A stretch of 64,000 nt of DNA from Alentia gelatinosa (lineage: Eukaryota > Annelida > Polychaeta > Phyllodocida > Polynoidae). The translations under genes were made by a program, and so were the position numbers. The stretch is taken from the NCBI GenBank assembly GCA_950022655.1, contig OX465584.1, positions 53,240,723 through 53,304,722 on the forward strand. The letters run 5' to 3'. A model generated the notes under the pieces. It had not been told where the DNA came from. It searched no databases and saw only the letters and a list, made by a program, of their open reading frames with translations. Shown here piece after piece: positions 44,519 to 54,312 of the stretch. Position 1 is the first letter of the stretch, and each line of letters opens with the position of its first letter.

Positions 44519-44844
44519 TTATCGTAAAACGAATAAGGTTTTGATTTTATCCTACCCCCCACTGAATGTAAAAATTATTATATTAAACTCTAACAAGTAA
44601 GCATTCCAGGGTAAGGCTGCAATGTAGTAGCCTCTGCCATCTCGCTTGTCATCGAGGGCCCCACGAAACTGCTGGAACTACTTTCGCAGATGCTGAGGTG
44701 CTGCTCTATGATTGGTCCATATTTTACTCACGTGATTAAAATACTGTAATACACTAGTGGGTTACGAAACTCCGTATCCAGTTCATAGTTGAATACGGAT
44801 TCACAATGTTAACCCTATGGGCTTTTATATTAGGGGTAGGATAA
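44519..44844 (-). mobile_element. Family A element with palindrome deleted
   Basis: It starts TTATCGTAAAAC (the outer end of the palindrome seen in full copies), jumps to GAATAAGGTTTTGATT, then the core 44547-44844 from TTATCCTACCCCCC to TAGGGGTAGGATAA. The whole palindrome body between these points is missing. Confidence 0.75.
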
Positions 44845-45197
44845 TAAACAGCACATCATTGTTAGTTAAAATTATTGTGAGGATAATATCATACTCATAT
44901 AATAAATAGCAGATATCAAAATTTAGGATTTTCCTTGCCGGCTGACTACAATCAATATCAGAGTAGATTCGGACTCTAGGGACTCTCTACTTTTTAGTGA
45001 GGGTGTTCTTTTTCCTTGCAGACCTTTCAGCATTACTCTTCTATCTAAGGCAAAAGTTTAAGGTCACTAAAGTTTAAGAGAGCTCAATTTCTTTTAGAGA
45101 TATTCGTTCCCTACTCAGACGCAGTACGAGGTAGGGGGTTATCTATCATATTGTTGAACTTCTCAATTCAACATACTTTACTGTTTGCCCCCTTAAA

Positions 45198-45508
45198 CTT
45201 GTTTCCATTGGCTGAGGAAAACGACGGACATTTTCTGACTTACCCTAAAGGTCTTTCGGTGGTGCCAACGACTGTGTGTTGATATTATCGGCGATGATAC
45301 AGTGTATGCACAGTTTCTACGTACACTCAGATTTTCTGCGAGAAAAAGTTGTGGCATTGTTATATATTCTATGACAAATCAATCTGTGAGAATTCTCTGA
45401 TGGTCTCGTTTACATACACCAATCTCCCGTCCGTGTACCAAAAAAATCTATCAGAGGTTCTCAACTGAAGATCAATGTACAATAATCTGCCAATAGAAAC
45501 GGGCTTAT
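45198..45508. mobile_element. Family K-like element
   Basis: TTGTTTCCATTGGCTGAGGA opens it and CTGCCAATAGAAACGGGCTT closes it as the inverted end. TCGGTGGTGCCAACGACTGT inside recurs near 49870. Non-coding. Confidence 0.6.
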
Positions 45509-45660
45509 ACAGGGACATTGAGAACCTTGAGACTGAAAGATGAAATCAAATTGGTTTCATTCTGTCAGTCGTTGACCATGTAAGTTGGTGATGGCTCTTA
45601 TCTTCACAGTAATAGTCGGTGACTATTTAAAAATCACTGATTTTGCGTTTGTATTTCCAA

Positions 45661-46013
45661 ACTAAGAGCAAATGGTGTGTTCAACCTTTATGGATGAGTG
45701 TGGAATTATGAATAAATAGCAATTAATATGTCTGGGTTTTTATTCAGTCTATCGGTCATTTTCTGTACCTCGCTTGCACCCAGTCAACTTGCCATTTATG
45801 GAACTGCCTGTCTAGGATTCAAGCACCAGTGGGTCAATGAGATATTTCGGTCTCTATTGATTGGTTATGGTCTCTAAGACACAGAGACACTGGCCATCTG
45901 CACTTGTCACAATGTCACAGTGTTAGCACGCAGAAGGGCTAGTATTTTTTGCAACAAGCTCAAAGTCTATATGACTACTCTGACCTTGAGGCAGATTATA
46001 TGAGCGCTCAATG
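45661..46013 (+). mobile_element. Family S element
   Basis: It starts CTAAGAGCAAATGGTGTGTT and keeps CTTGCACCCAGTCAACTTGC and GTGGGTCAATGAGATATTTC. It ends TATATGAGCGCTCAATGA, the CTCAAT type of 3' end. Confidence 0.83.
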
Positions 46014-46172
46014 ATGATCAGTGGTTTCCGATTGCATTAACCTACTTTGTCTATACTACTCATGTGGTTATCTTCTACCTATCCTCGCGAATTCAATAGA
46101 TTGGAGAAGAAGATGGAGGGTTCAGGGTCGTAGCCTCAGCAAAATGTTGAGGATGGGAACAGGATGTTTGAG

Positions 46173-46209
46173 AGTGTGTGTCTGTGTGTGTGTGTGGGGG
46201 GGGGGGGGG
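46173..46209. repeat. (TG)n followed by G-run
   Basis: About ten TG units (one CTG break) pass directly into ~15 G. A C-run follows at about 46364-46374. Confidence 0.95.
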
Positions 46210-46621
46210 TGGCGTGAAATCTACTATCACACATTTAATGTCTAATTTCATAGATTTAATGCCACAAAACAGGCTCAAAATTTGTTATAATACTTCTATT
46301 ATATAGAGTGAAACTAAAAATAAAAGTAAGAACATTCTTGACCCTCAAAACTGTCCCCCTGCTCCCCCCCCCCCTAACCAGAGGCTTGGGTACTGGGGTT
46401 TTTCTTTGTATTTATATTTAACTGCGGGAAAGTTGGGACAGTTTGGGTAGTCTTCCACGGAGTCCCCATACATTCTGAATGGCTACTTTGTAAACCATGG
46501 ATAATAAAATCCTGTTCTCCATGTCATACAGCTATTCCCCAATTTCCTTACATCATCTACATCACTTACATCATCTAAAGTTACACGTTCATACGTGTAC
46601 CATGACCACCGTAAAGACCTC

Positions 46622-46692
46622 TGACGTCACCTCAAGGATTGGTGACGTCAGCTCAAGGATGGCTGACGTCACCACACTAACTGGTGACGTCA
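46622..46692. promoter_or_regulatory. Four CRE sites on an exact 21-bp period
   Basis: TGACGTCA occurs at 46622, 46643, 46664 and 46685, so the spacing is 21 bp each time, two helical turns. The first three spacers start C(C/T)TCAAGGAT or similar, so this is also a 21-bp tandem repeat. CREB/ATF dimers bind TGACGTCA. An 85-aa ORF (46497-46754) reads the array as a 7-residue repeat beginning DV, which is probably incidental. Confidence 0.75.
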
Positions 46693-46733
46693 CTGAGCTG
46701 GGGGCGGGGGATCTTCAGCAGCTTTGTGCGGCG

Positions 46734-46746
46734 CCACTAGAGGGCG
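46734..46746 (+). promoter_or_regulatory. CTCF-like core next to the CRE array
   Basis: CCACTAGAGGGCG agrees with the CTCF core CCASYAGRGGGCR at every position. A second, weaker CGCTAGGGGGCGCC lies ~60 bp on. The surroundings are CpG-rich with no recognised exon. Confidence 0.45.
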
Positions 46747-46759
46747 TGGAGTGAGCGCA

Positions 46760-47460
46760 TTAAATGAGGCCCATTAGCACGGATAACGTCTGCGGCGCAC
46801 GCTAGGGGGCGCCCGGGATCCGCCACTCTCCCAGCAGATCTCTGGTGGCGCTTTGACTTACTAGACTAGGCTCCAACCCGATCTCGTGATACACAAGCTG
46901 AAGCTACAAAACTGTGTGACTGTCAACAGGGATGCCAGCTGGGGGCAAGAAAAGGATTGATATATTTCAATGTGGAATTAGCTGCCCTTAAATGTTGATC
47001 ATGAAATGGATTGGAAATGAAAACAAGGATTTCCATGGAAACGTGGATAACTGCCATCTCTGTGTCAAACAGATTGACAGCAAAATCACGAACAAAGTGT
47101 CGGTGGAGAAAGGAGCTTAACTGATTAACTGGACAAATGTTAGATTCACTCATATCGAATTTAAATAAATCACAAGGAACCGGTTCTAACCGGTAATTAG
47201 CAATATTTAAAACTCACCAGGTTGCGTCACGGACAATTGTCCGATATTCCTTTAAAGCTTGTATATTATCCTCGACCCTGTACACTCTTCAAACGACTCG
47301 GAAATTAGGATGGATATGAAATATTAGCGTATGGGGAAGATCTTGCACCAAACAGGATCCCTGATGCACAGATACCAGGAGGGCGCAGGATATATGCGCG
47401 AATATTAGACTTGCGGAGTTCCCTTAACGACCGACAGGCCCAGGACCCTTCATCCAAGCG
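46760..47460. other. No gene recognised
   Basis: The first ~100 bp continue the CpG-rich patch; the rest is unremarkable. ORFs here are short. Confidence 0.4.
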
Positions 47461-47500
47461 GGGAGGGTGTGTGTGTGTGGGGGGGGGGGGGGGGGGGGGT
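47461..47500. repeat. (GT)n plus 21-nt G-run
   Basis: GTGTGTGT passes into an uninterrupted run of G (47479-47499). The polyglycine and polyproline ORFs here are artefacts. Confidence 0.95.
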
Positions 47501-47671
47501 AGGCATAAGATGCCGCAGAGGACTAGTTCTATGGATACAGGGACTGAAGCCGGTCTAAGGGGATCCGACGACACCCCCAACCCCCAACCCACACCCCCTC
47601 ATTACGACCTCTCATGTGCTGCCATCTGCCGGGAACAAAAATCGAGGGGGGCGATATTACGTTGAAATCGG

Positions 47672-47685
47672 GTTGTCATGGTAAC
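47672..47685. promoter_or_regulatory. Possible X-box
   Basis: GTTGTCATGGTAAC fits the loose RFX half-site pattern with a 2-nt spacer. It is weaker than the site at 37775. Confidence 0.3.
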
Positions 47686-47811
47686 GGGATAAGGGATAAT
47701 GGAGGAGCGGAGACAACGCCGTCAGTGGTAGTGGTGGTGTGTGTAGGAGGGGGTGGGTCGGTGAATGACTTCTGGTCTCACGGCGAAGAATGAAAGGGCG
47801 TTAGAGGAGAG

Positions 47812-47960
47812 AGGAGAGGGGAGAGGGGCGAGGGAGCGGGAAGGGGGAGCGGTAGAGAAGAGAGGGGGGTGAGAGAGGGGAGAGGGGAAAGGGGAGGGGG
47901 AGAAGAAGAGAGGAGGGGGAGTGGGAGAGGGGAGAGGGGGAAGGGGAGGGGAGAGAGGGT
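47812..47960. repeat. Polypurine tract (G/A-rich)
   Basis: About 150 bp of almost pure purine (GAGAGGGGAGAGGGG style) with only a few pyrimidines. Such mirror-like tracts can form triplex (H-DNA). Confidence 0.92.
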
Positions 47961-48071
47961 TGACACCAGCTGATGGTGTATTACGTCCTGGCAGTATATA
48001 TGTACATACACTCTCGGCCTACTGCAGATCTCTGCTGGTATCCCTGGAATATATACAAGACCAATACTATT

Positions 48072-48110
48072 AACGTGGTTACTGAGCCCGTAGGGATAAA
48101 TGTTCGAGGT
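48072..48110. repeat. GTAGGGATG element, left end
   Basis: ACGTGGTTACTGAGCCCGTA matches the outer end of 10156-10323. TCCCATAAAATATATCCCG follows, and the right end is not found. Confidence 0.55.
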
Positions 48111-48289
48111 CTTTAATCCCATAAAATATATCCCGACAGACCTCTTCTTTGTATGTATGGACTCATGCATATACGTGTTCTCGTCCACTGTAGAATCATG
48201 GACGGTGCAGTATTAGTACAAAATGCCCTTTTTAAAGGGTCAAATGCCCGTTTTGAGGTGAACAGAGGCCCTGCTGGCACGGTATATCC

Positions 48290-48740
48290 CCTAAGCCCCC
48301 TGTCACATCTCCCTCATGCCCCCTGTCACATCTCCCACACACCCCTTCTCACACATCTCCCACGCCCCTCTCATACCTCTCCCACACCTCATGTCACACC
48401 TCTCTAATGCTCCCTGTCACACCTCCCCACTCCCCCACGCCCTCATACCTCCCCTAGGCCTACCTCCCCCTCGCCCTCATACCTCACCTAGGCCTACCTC
48501 CCCCACGCCCCCCTCACACCTCCGACATGCCATCATACCTCCTCTAGGCCTACCTCCCCCACGTCCCCCTCACACCTCCCCTAGGCCTTCCTCCCCCACG
48601 CCCTCATACCTCCTCTAGGCCTACCTCCCCCACGCCCCCCTCACACCTCCCCTAGGCCTACCTCCCCAATGCCCTCATACCTCCTCTAGGCCTTCCTCCC
48701 CCACGCCCCCCTCACACCTCCCCCACGCCCTCATACCCCG
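48290..48740. repeat. C-rich minisatellite
   Basis: Imperfect units of CCTCATACCTCC, CTAGGCCTACCTCCCCC and ACGCCC alternate for ~450 bp, with one strand almost devoid of G. The regular part (48430-48720) has a ~70-bp higher-order period by eye. The proline-rich ORF is an artefact. Confidence 0.9.
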
Positions 48741-48968
48741 CCTCGCCGTCCCTACTCGCCCGGGCTTGTTATCGTCAGCACACATGCGGAATGGCCGCCG
48801 ACACCTGTGACAGGCGACTGATATCTTGACTGAGCACCATCTCCATTTCCCATGGTTACAGTTCCCCGGGCAGGGATCTCTCTGTCACACATCGTTCACT
48901 TCCATATGCATTCACGTGTTGAGTCTGATATCCATAACTCTACGTTAGTCTATGATCCTCAGATGGTC

Positions 48969-49066
48969 TGTTTCAACCTTCTGACTTTGGCTTCCGATAG
49001 ATTTGTCGGCCATCACTGACAGATCTTTGCTCAATCATTTTGGTCAAAAGTCGGCAGGTGGAAACA
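48969..49066. mobile_element. Short MITE, TTTCCACCTGCCGAC ends
   Basis: TCTGTTTCAACCTTCTGACT and GTCGGCAGGTGGAAACA are inverted ends of a ~98-bp element. A larger relative is at 52258-52590. Confidence 0.65.
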
Positions 49067-49331
49067 TTAACAATCAATCGGCGACGGACTTCACATTCGT
49101 TTCCTCGGGCATTTATTTTGGCACCACTCCTCTCATCCCTTTGTATGTCACCGACGACCTCAAGATTTTGCCAGGAATGAGTTGTGTTAGAGGTACTATA
49201 GAAAATCGGTCGGCAGAGCAAAACAGAGCAAAGATATCCAAATCGCTTATCTACACCTCTTTCCTTTATTTAAATTTAAGAACTTAGTCCTTAAAAACAC
49301 TGGTATATCTTTTGGCATTCGGCCTGTGGCT

Positions 49332-49507
49332 AAGTTTACACCTACCGAATTATACCACAGATTCACGAATCTGACACCGCCATATGGATTTCTGATAAGA
49401 TATCGGTTCGTGTAAAAAGATGACACGCAGACCCGGTATCTGACTTATCAACCCCCAAACGTCATAACATGGCACCACCGACCGATTCTCTAGGCCTCCG
49501 ACGATCT
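49332..49507 (+). mobile_element. Family M element, copy 2
   Basis: TTTACACCTACCGAATTATA, CGAATCTGACACCGCC and CACCACCGACCGATTCTC, then AGGCCTCCGACGATC, match 802-975 in order. A K-like end (CAATAGAAAAGGGCCTATA) follows at about 49637. Confidence 0.6.
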
Positions 49508-50005
49508 TTTTTTTTGTTTTTTGTTTATTCAGCACATAATTCATCTATACAGACGGTTTTACATTACGGCTTGCAATCAGATCTCTAAACACTTGATCGG
49601 TGGTTCCCGACTGCAGATCGGTGCTCAATAACCAGGCAATAGAAAAGGGCCTATACATTCAACTTCCCAAATGGGTCCCTATAACCTCTGCTCCGCCCCT
49701 TACACCTATTTCTAATTAAAAACTCAAAAAATTCAAACTGACGTACCCAAGCGCAGCAAACCTGCACCTAAAAGCACATTTCCACAAGGTTCTACACCTC
49801 AGACTGTAGGCTTGATTCCGTTTGCCAACAAAAAGGGTGTAGAATTTTTAAGTTACCCGGAAAGTCTGTCGGTGGTGCCACTGATTATGCGTTGGTAACG
49901 AAAAATCGATGAAGGTAGTAGATTTCATTCAGTGACCAAGCTTTCACTCAGTGGTGGGTGGTGCCACATTGCAGAAAATAGTCATGGGTCATTCAACAAG
50001 CTGGG

Positions 50006-50374
50006 TCGTTTCCATTGACCGATTTTGTGTCAGCAGTGCCAAAAGTCCGCCGGTGGTTCCTAACTTTATCTCACCCCAGATATTTTTTCTCCATAGACTT
50101 AACATTGGAAACTCGTATCTAACGCCCATTAGATATTTAGGAAAAATATCCAATGGGGGATAATGTCACAAATGTTAGCCCATTAGTCAATATTAAGTTT
50201 AGGGTCAGAGCTCTATTCCATCTCATTTAAATCACATAGCAATTCACGCGGCTTCGCCTTGTGAATTACTACGTGATTCACACTCGATGGGATACGAGCT
50301 CAGACCCTAAACTTTCATGGGTTTCCTCTATAGTATATCGGTGACGGGAAATCAGCCAATGGAAACGGGCCTAT
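50006..50374. mobile_element. Family K element interrupted by family B
   Basis: The left end GTTTCCATTGACCGATTTTG is at 50008 and the right end AATCAGCCAATGGAAACGGG at about 50350-50371. Between them, after GCCGGTGGTTCCTAAC, a family B element occupies about 50066-50330. Confidence 0.65.
50066..50325 (+). mobile_element. Family B element nested in K
   Basis: TTATCTCACCCCAGATATTT and CATAGACTTAACATTGGAAA define the left core. The right TIR is decayed. The palindrome 50190-50322 has arms AAGTTTAGGGTCAGAGCTC and its complement, with centre TTCACGCGGCTTCGCCTTGTG. Confidence 0.78.
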
Positions 50375-50750
50375 AGGATCAATACAGACAGTGTGCGGGT
50401 AACCAGTCCACAACCCGCCTACACAAAACACGTGCAGTTAGACCCGTTTCCTTACACTGGTTCCAGCGTGCGTCCGGTCGCCTTTAGTCCCTGCGCTGTC
50501 CGCCAGGTTCGCTGTCCACCTGACACCGTAATGACGACCTTCACAACACAAGAAGCCTAATGGACGCCCGACCAGGACATGCACGCCCCCGAGTGGCCAG
50601 GTAAAACACTACCTGCTGTGGGCAACTCCCAAAGCCTGCCTCTTGGTCCGCCCTCCTCCGCCCCTCTCTCACTCCCCCGACTCTCTGACCTACCAGCGAC
50701 GTGCCTTTTCTTCCATGCCCTCCCACCTTATTCTTCCCAATCACCCTTAA
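50375..50750. other. No gene recognised
   Basis: Moderately GC-rich sequence. The minus-strand ORF 50541-50810 runs into the following piggyBac-like element and has no domain. Confidence 0.4.
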
Positions 50751-51113
50751 CCCTTTAAGGACGGGTGCCGGAGGCCAAGCTACTGCCTGGAGGACGGGTG
50801 CTGGTGGCACTTTATACTTCTAGGGGACGGGCACACAGTCGTTAAAACCCATAATTCAATTGTTTAATCATGTGATATGATATATAATCTTAAATATTTT
50901 ATTTCTTTTGAATAGAAATACTAATTATAATTTTATACATACATTCTGTGAAAATTTCATTGATGTTCCTCCATTATTTAAAAGAAAAAAGATTTTGTAG
51001 ATTTTTGAGAAATGATGCCTCAAGGCATCATTCGCCCTGGCCTGGATGATGCCTCAAGGCATCATCCAACCCCGGGCGAATGATGCCTTGAGGCATCATT
51101 CGCCCTTAAGGGG
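50751..51113 (+). mobile_element. piggyBac-like MITE, copy 2
   Basis: TTAA precedes the left end CCCTTTAAGGACGGGTG, and the right end is CATTCGCCCTTAAGGG. Three palindromes of the form ATGATGCCTCAAGGCATCAT lie near the right end, as in copy 1 (1476-1848) but extended by two base pairs per arm. The right TTAA is missing because another element abuts it. Confidence 0.75.
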
Positions 51114-51369
51114 TACCACCTCCTACGATATGGCTCCGATATAAATAAAAAGTCAAAATCGCGTCAGAAGGTCACCTAATATCGGGACAGTTGACCACGT
51201 TTCTGCAATTAGACACCGAAAAAAAACACCTTTCGATGCATGGTGAAATGAGATGTCTAGACATATGTCTACTATTTTGCACCTTTCCGATATGTCTCCG
51301 ATATTGACTTTTTGTATCGGTGCCATATCGGTAGGTCTAAATATGTATAGTAGTAGGTGGCGCCAGGCC
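51114..51369 (-). mobile_element. PIF/Harbinger-like MITE, copy 2
   Basis: On the minus strand it starts GGCCTGGCGCCACCTACTA and shares AGACATATGTCTAGACAT, GTTGACCAC and ATATCGG words with 39067-39348. Its plus-strand left end (TACCACCTCCTACGATATGG) lacks the outermost ~6 bp, exactly at the junction with the piggyBac-like element. TTA follows on the right. Confidence 0.78.
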
Positions 51370-51374
51370 TTACT

Positions 51375-51717
51375 ACGCGAGGCGTTAGCCGACCTGATCG
51401 GATTGCCATAAACACTAACACTACCAACTTGAGTACAGTTTAGTAATTATCCTACCCCATCTCCGCCACTGGAGAATAATAATTAGCCATTTCAGTTCAT
51501 CCAAGTTGCTCCAAGCGCAAGGGAAATATGCGGCTGCAAAGTAAAACCATAGGTCCTCAACATTTCTTAGGATGCATTAGTGTAACGTCGCTCATGTTCT
51601 GGCTACTGATTGGTCAATTTTTGTATTACGTGCAATAGATTACACTTTACTGCACGCTTGTCCGAATAGAGTTACCCAATGCTAAGCATTTGGTGTTTTA
51701 TTATTAGGAGTAGGATA
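51375..51717 (-). mobile_element. Family A element with one palindrome arm
   Basis: The core 51447-51717 runs from TTATCCTACCCCAT to TTAGGAGTAGGATA. To its left, GCGAGGCGTTAGCCGACC is half of the usual centre, and one arm (TGCCATAAACACTAACACTA ... CAGTTTAG) resembles the 31221 palindrome. The other arm is replaced by the Harbinger-like MITE. Confidence 0.7.
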
Positions 51718-51964
51718 CAGACCAATGCTACTGAAAAGGTTTATTCAAAGTACACTTTCCCCTACACTCTATCTGAGGTTCACATTGGGCCTCCCGCAGG
51801 AAAGTTATATTTTTTGTATTGAATCTTATCAAAATTTCAGATTCATCATTGAATATCTTTTCACATTGAAAGACTTGAGTAGGTCTACAGTTTCACCCCC
51901 GCCTAGCCCTCAGTCCCCTACTCAGGCAAGCCATGCTGGTTTGAACAATGCCCACTTTGGAATC

Positions 51965-52060
51965 ATTTGCGCCTGCGCGAAGCTCTCTTCCGGTCAGCAG
52001 GGCGCCCTCTCACGGTCGCAGCGCCCCCTGTGGGTATAATCTGAAACCGAGGCCAATTTT
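51965..52060. promoter_or_regulatory. NRF1 / ETS / CTCF-like cluster
   Basis: TTTGCGCCTGCGCGAAG (NRF1-like), TCTTCCGGTC (ETS) and two CTCF-like words (GCAGGGCGCCCTC and GCGCCCCCTGTGG) lie within 70 bp. The ORF upstream (51725-52039) has no recognisable domain. Confidence 0.42.
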
Positions 52061-52257
52061 GAGAGGATGGTCATTTCCTCGGCGGAAAGAAAGGGGCTAA
52101 TAAGTGAGGGAACAGGAGCGGGTGGAGCGGTCAGAACAGGGTGAGGCATAGCGGGGGGGACGAGAGGAGGGCCGCGGTAGGTTAAGATAGAGCAGTAAAT
52201 GTAATCCTCCATTAGCTTTTAAAACTGTCATATTTGTCTGTCCTATACCATAATGCG

Positions 52258-52590
52258 ATGTTTCCACCTGCCGACTAAAAACCCACTGTTAATATTCATG
52301 CTGTGCAAAAGTCATACTGTGGTTTTCCTTGTGAAAGGTCAACGGTAAAAAATCGGTGACCTGCACTGCAAAAATGAGGTGGATGCTCAACAACTTTTGG
52401 TAGTAAAATGCGGCAGTTATGTGCTTTGATTTTGTTGGTGGGTGCAGAAGTCGGATGTTGGTACCATTTTGCATAAGGCAGGGGATGAAAATCGTTAACC
52501 ACCTCTGTTTCCACCTGACGACTATTGCACTAAATCTGTGGCATAATCGGTCGGCGGTGCGAAATGCCATAATCAGCAAGTGGAAATGCA
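52258..52590. mobile_element. TTTCCACCTGCCGAC element, longer copy
   Basis: GATGTTTCCACCTGCCGACT and ATAATCAGCAAGTGGAAATG are the inverted ends. A second internal TGTTTCCACCTGACGACTAT (near 52508) suggests a composite. ORFs within are spurious. Confidence 0.65.
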
Positions 52591-52649
52591 ACTTTAGAAG
52601 ATGGCTTCACCAAGTATGCATTAAAGCAGCGAACCCACTGAGCTTCTGT

Positions 52650-53170
52650 TAAAGCCCATACACACTGTACGATTTCGGAACATGAATGTTCCTTTCTCGG
52701 CGACAAAAGAACAATCGTAAGCTCAGGCGAGGCCTAGAAAATGTGTTGGCCAGTGTGGCACCCCCCTACAGTAATTTGCCTAAGATTTGGAAATCCCACC
52801 CGTGGTGATGTACCTTTGTCGCCGACAAACTGCAGTCCAATGTTCCGAAATCGGGAGCGATAAATTAAGGAACGTGTTCCTTCCCGTTGTCGCCGACAAC
52901 GGAGTTTAAGAAATACCCCCCATGGTGCCTACCAACTTTGGCGCATAATTAGTCGCTGGGTGAGCAAAAATGCCCCTGCCACACACAGACTGAGGCCAGC
53001 TCACCGATTTAACTCCCATATACTGAGATTTATTACTTGTTCCTTTATCGGTGGCCATTTTCTCTTTCCTTTTCTACCCGCCCAGACTTTGCTACCCATC
53101 TTATTTTGATGTTCCGTACCCTTTCCTGTTTGACCAATCATTGTTCTGCTATATTATTTATTGGCTTATT
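52650..53170. other. Possible decayed MITE, otherwise nothing
   Basis: AAGCCCATACACACTGTACG and repeated TTGTCGCCGACAA palindromes (52815 and 52900 areas) suggest an inverted-repeat element, but I cannot fix both ends. Confidence 0.35.
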
Positions 53171-53236
53171 ACAGTAGCACCCCGCGTAAGCAGAACCCCT
53201 CTGTTCTGGGCCGTAATGTCCGCTTACACGGGGTGA
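53171..53236 (+). mobile_element. pogo/Tigger-like hairpin remnant
   Basis: TTACAGTAGCACCCCGCGTA starts it and GCTTACACGGGGTG ends it as an inverted arm, in the CAGTnnnACCCC style of pogo ends. Only ~65 bp, with no transposase. Confidence 0.5.
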
Positions 53237-53608
53237 AAATATACATCTGACATTTGATCGTATATTACTGCGTGTCAACTACGTGGGAGAACACAACCAC
53301 GTGGTTCCAAATCACGGTGATATTGTGATATACTCCACCTTCCAGAGCTACGGTGTGTATAGCAAGCGTTGCTGTGGTGGCCAGTGTAGTGAGCATGACA
53401 CGATTGTAAATATTGATCGGTACGGGCATATTTACCCAGATTCATCTCAGATCCTGTGCTGAAGTATCGTGATGACATGGGAATCAGCCCACTTGACGGA
53501 TACATCTCCATGGCCTGCCACTTGTCCGTTGAAGGACATAACTCCGTCCTGCTATATTTGAGTGATGGGTATGAAATGGAGTACCGCCAACCCTACTGAA
53601 TAGCGATA

Positions 53609-53810
53609 AGGCCTGGTTCCATTGGCCGACGAAAACAGTGTAGATTTTGTGTGTTCTACTATTAGCCTGTTTCTATTGGCCATCGCCGGTATACATATAG
53701 AGTCAGGAAACACCAACGGACCTTTACCATTGCTGACAAAAAATGTAAATTGGCTATTAGAAAAACACAGAAAATCCACACCACTTTTGTCGGCCAATGG
53801 AAAAGGGCCT
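53609..53810. mobile_element. Family K element, complete
   Basis: AGGCCTGGTTCCATTGGCCG and CGGCCAATGGAAAAGGGCCT are its TIRs. TGTAGATTTTGTGTGTT and GGATTTTCTGTG also pair. The interior matches 16512-16672. Length 202 bp, non-coding. Confidence 0.82.
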
Positions 53811-54312
53811 ATGGCCGGCTTTTACACTAGACGATTATATGCGCGGATTCTTGCATTTAGCACCACCTTACGACTCATCTGCCGTAAAGAGCCAAGTGCG
53901 TGGCGACTCTAGATCATCTGATTATGTCAGATTATGCAATTTGGCACCACCGGCTGATAATGTAGACCACTTGATGGCCAACAACTATTTCAAACAGGTG
54001 TTCTGTGTTGACGACCAGGACATTTAACTTAACCCTTTTTCATCTGTGATTTTGTAATTGGAAATTAACATATTCAGCTGTATTTTAAACCGGGGTAACT
54101 TTCAGGAATCTTCACCATGGGGAACATCTGCTAGGGTGACCAGCAGAAAGTAATATGTTCATTATTTAAGCGATAATAGATCGTCTACTGTAAACTCTTG
54201 AGGAAATTCTTAGCTTGACGACTATTGCAGCCCAAATTGTGTTATTGAGCACCATCTGACGACTGTTGGCAAGATGATCTAGTCGTCACATTTCTAATCG
54301 TCAAGTCTAACA
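53811..54312. mobile_element. Family L element
   Basis: It begins directly after family K with GGCTTTTACACTAGACGATT, contains TTGGCACCACCGGCTGATAA and GATCTAGTCGTCACAT, and ends TAATCGTCAAGTCTAACATG. It shares these words with 15413-16460 and 21440-22105. Confidence 0.6.

Noticed and set aside
48316..48618. Proline/histidine-rich ORFs
   Set aside because: Artefact of the C-rich minisatellite.
52289..52591. 100-aa minus-strand ORF
   Set aside because: It lies entirely within the TTTCCACCTGCCGAC inverted-repeat element and has no transposase motif.
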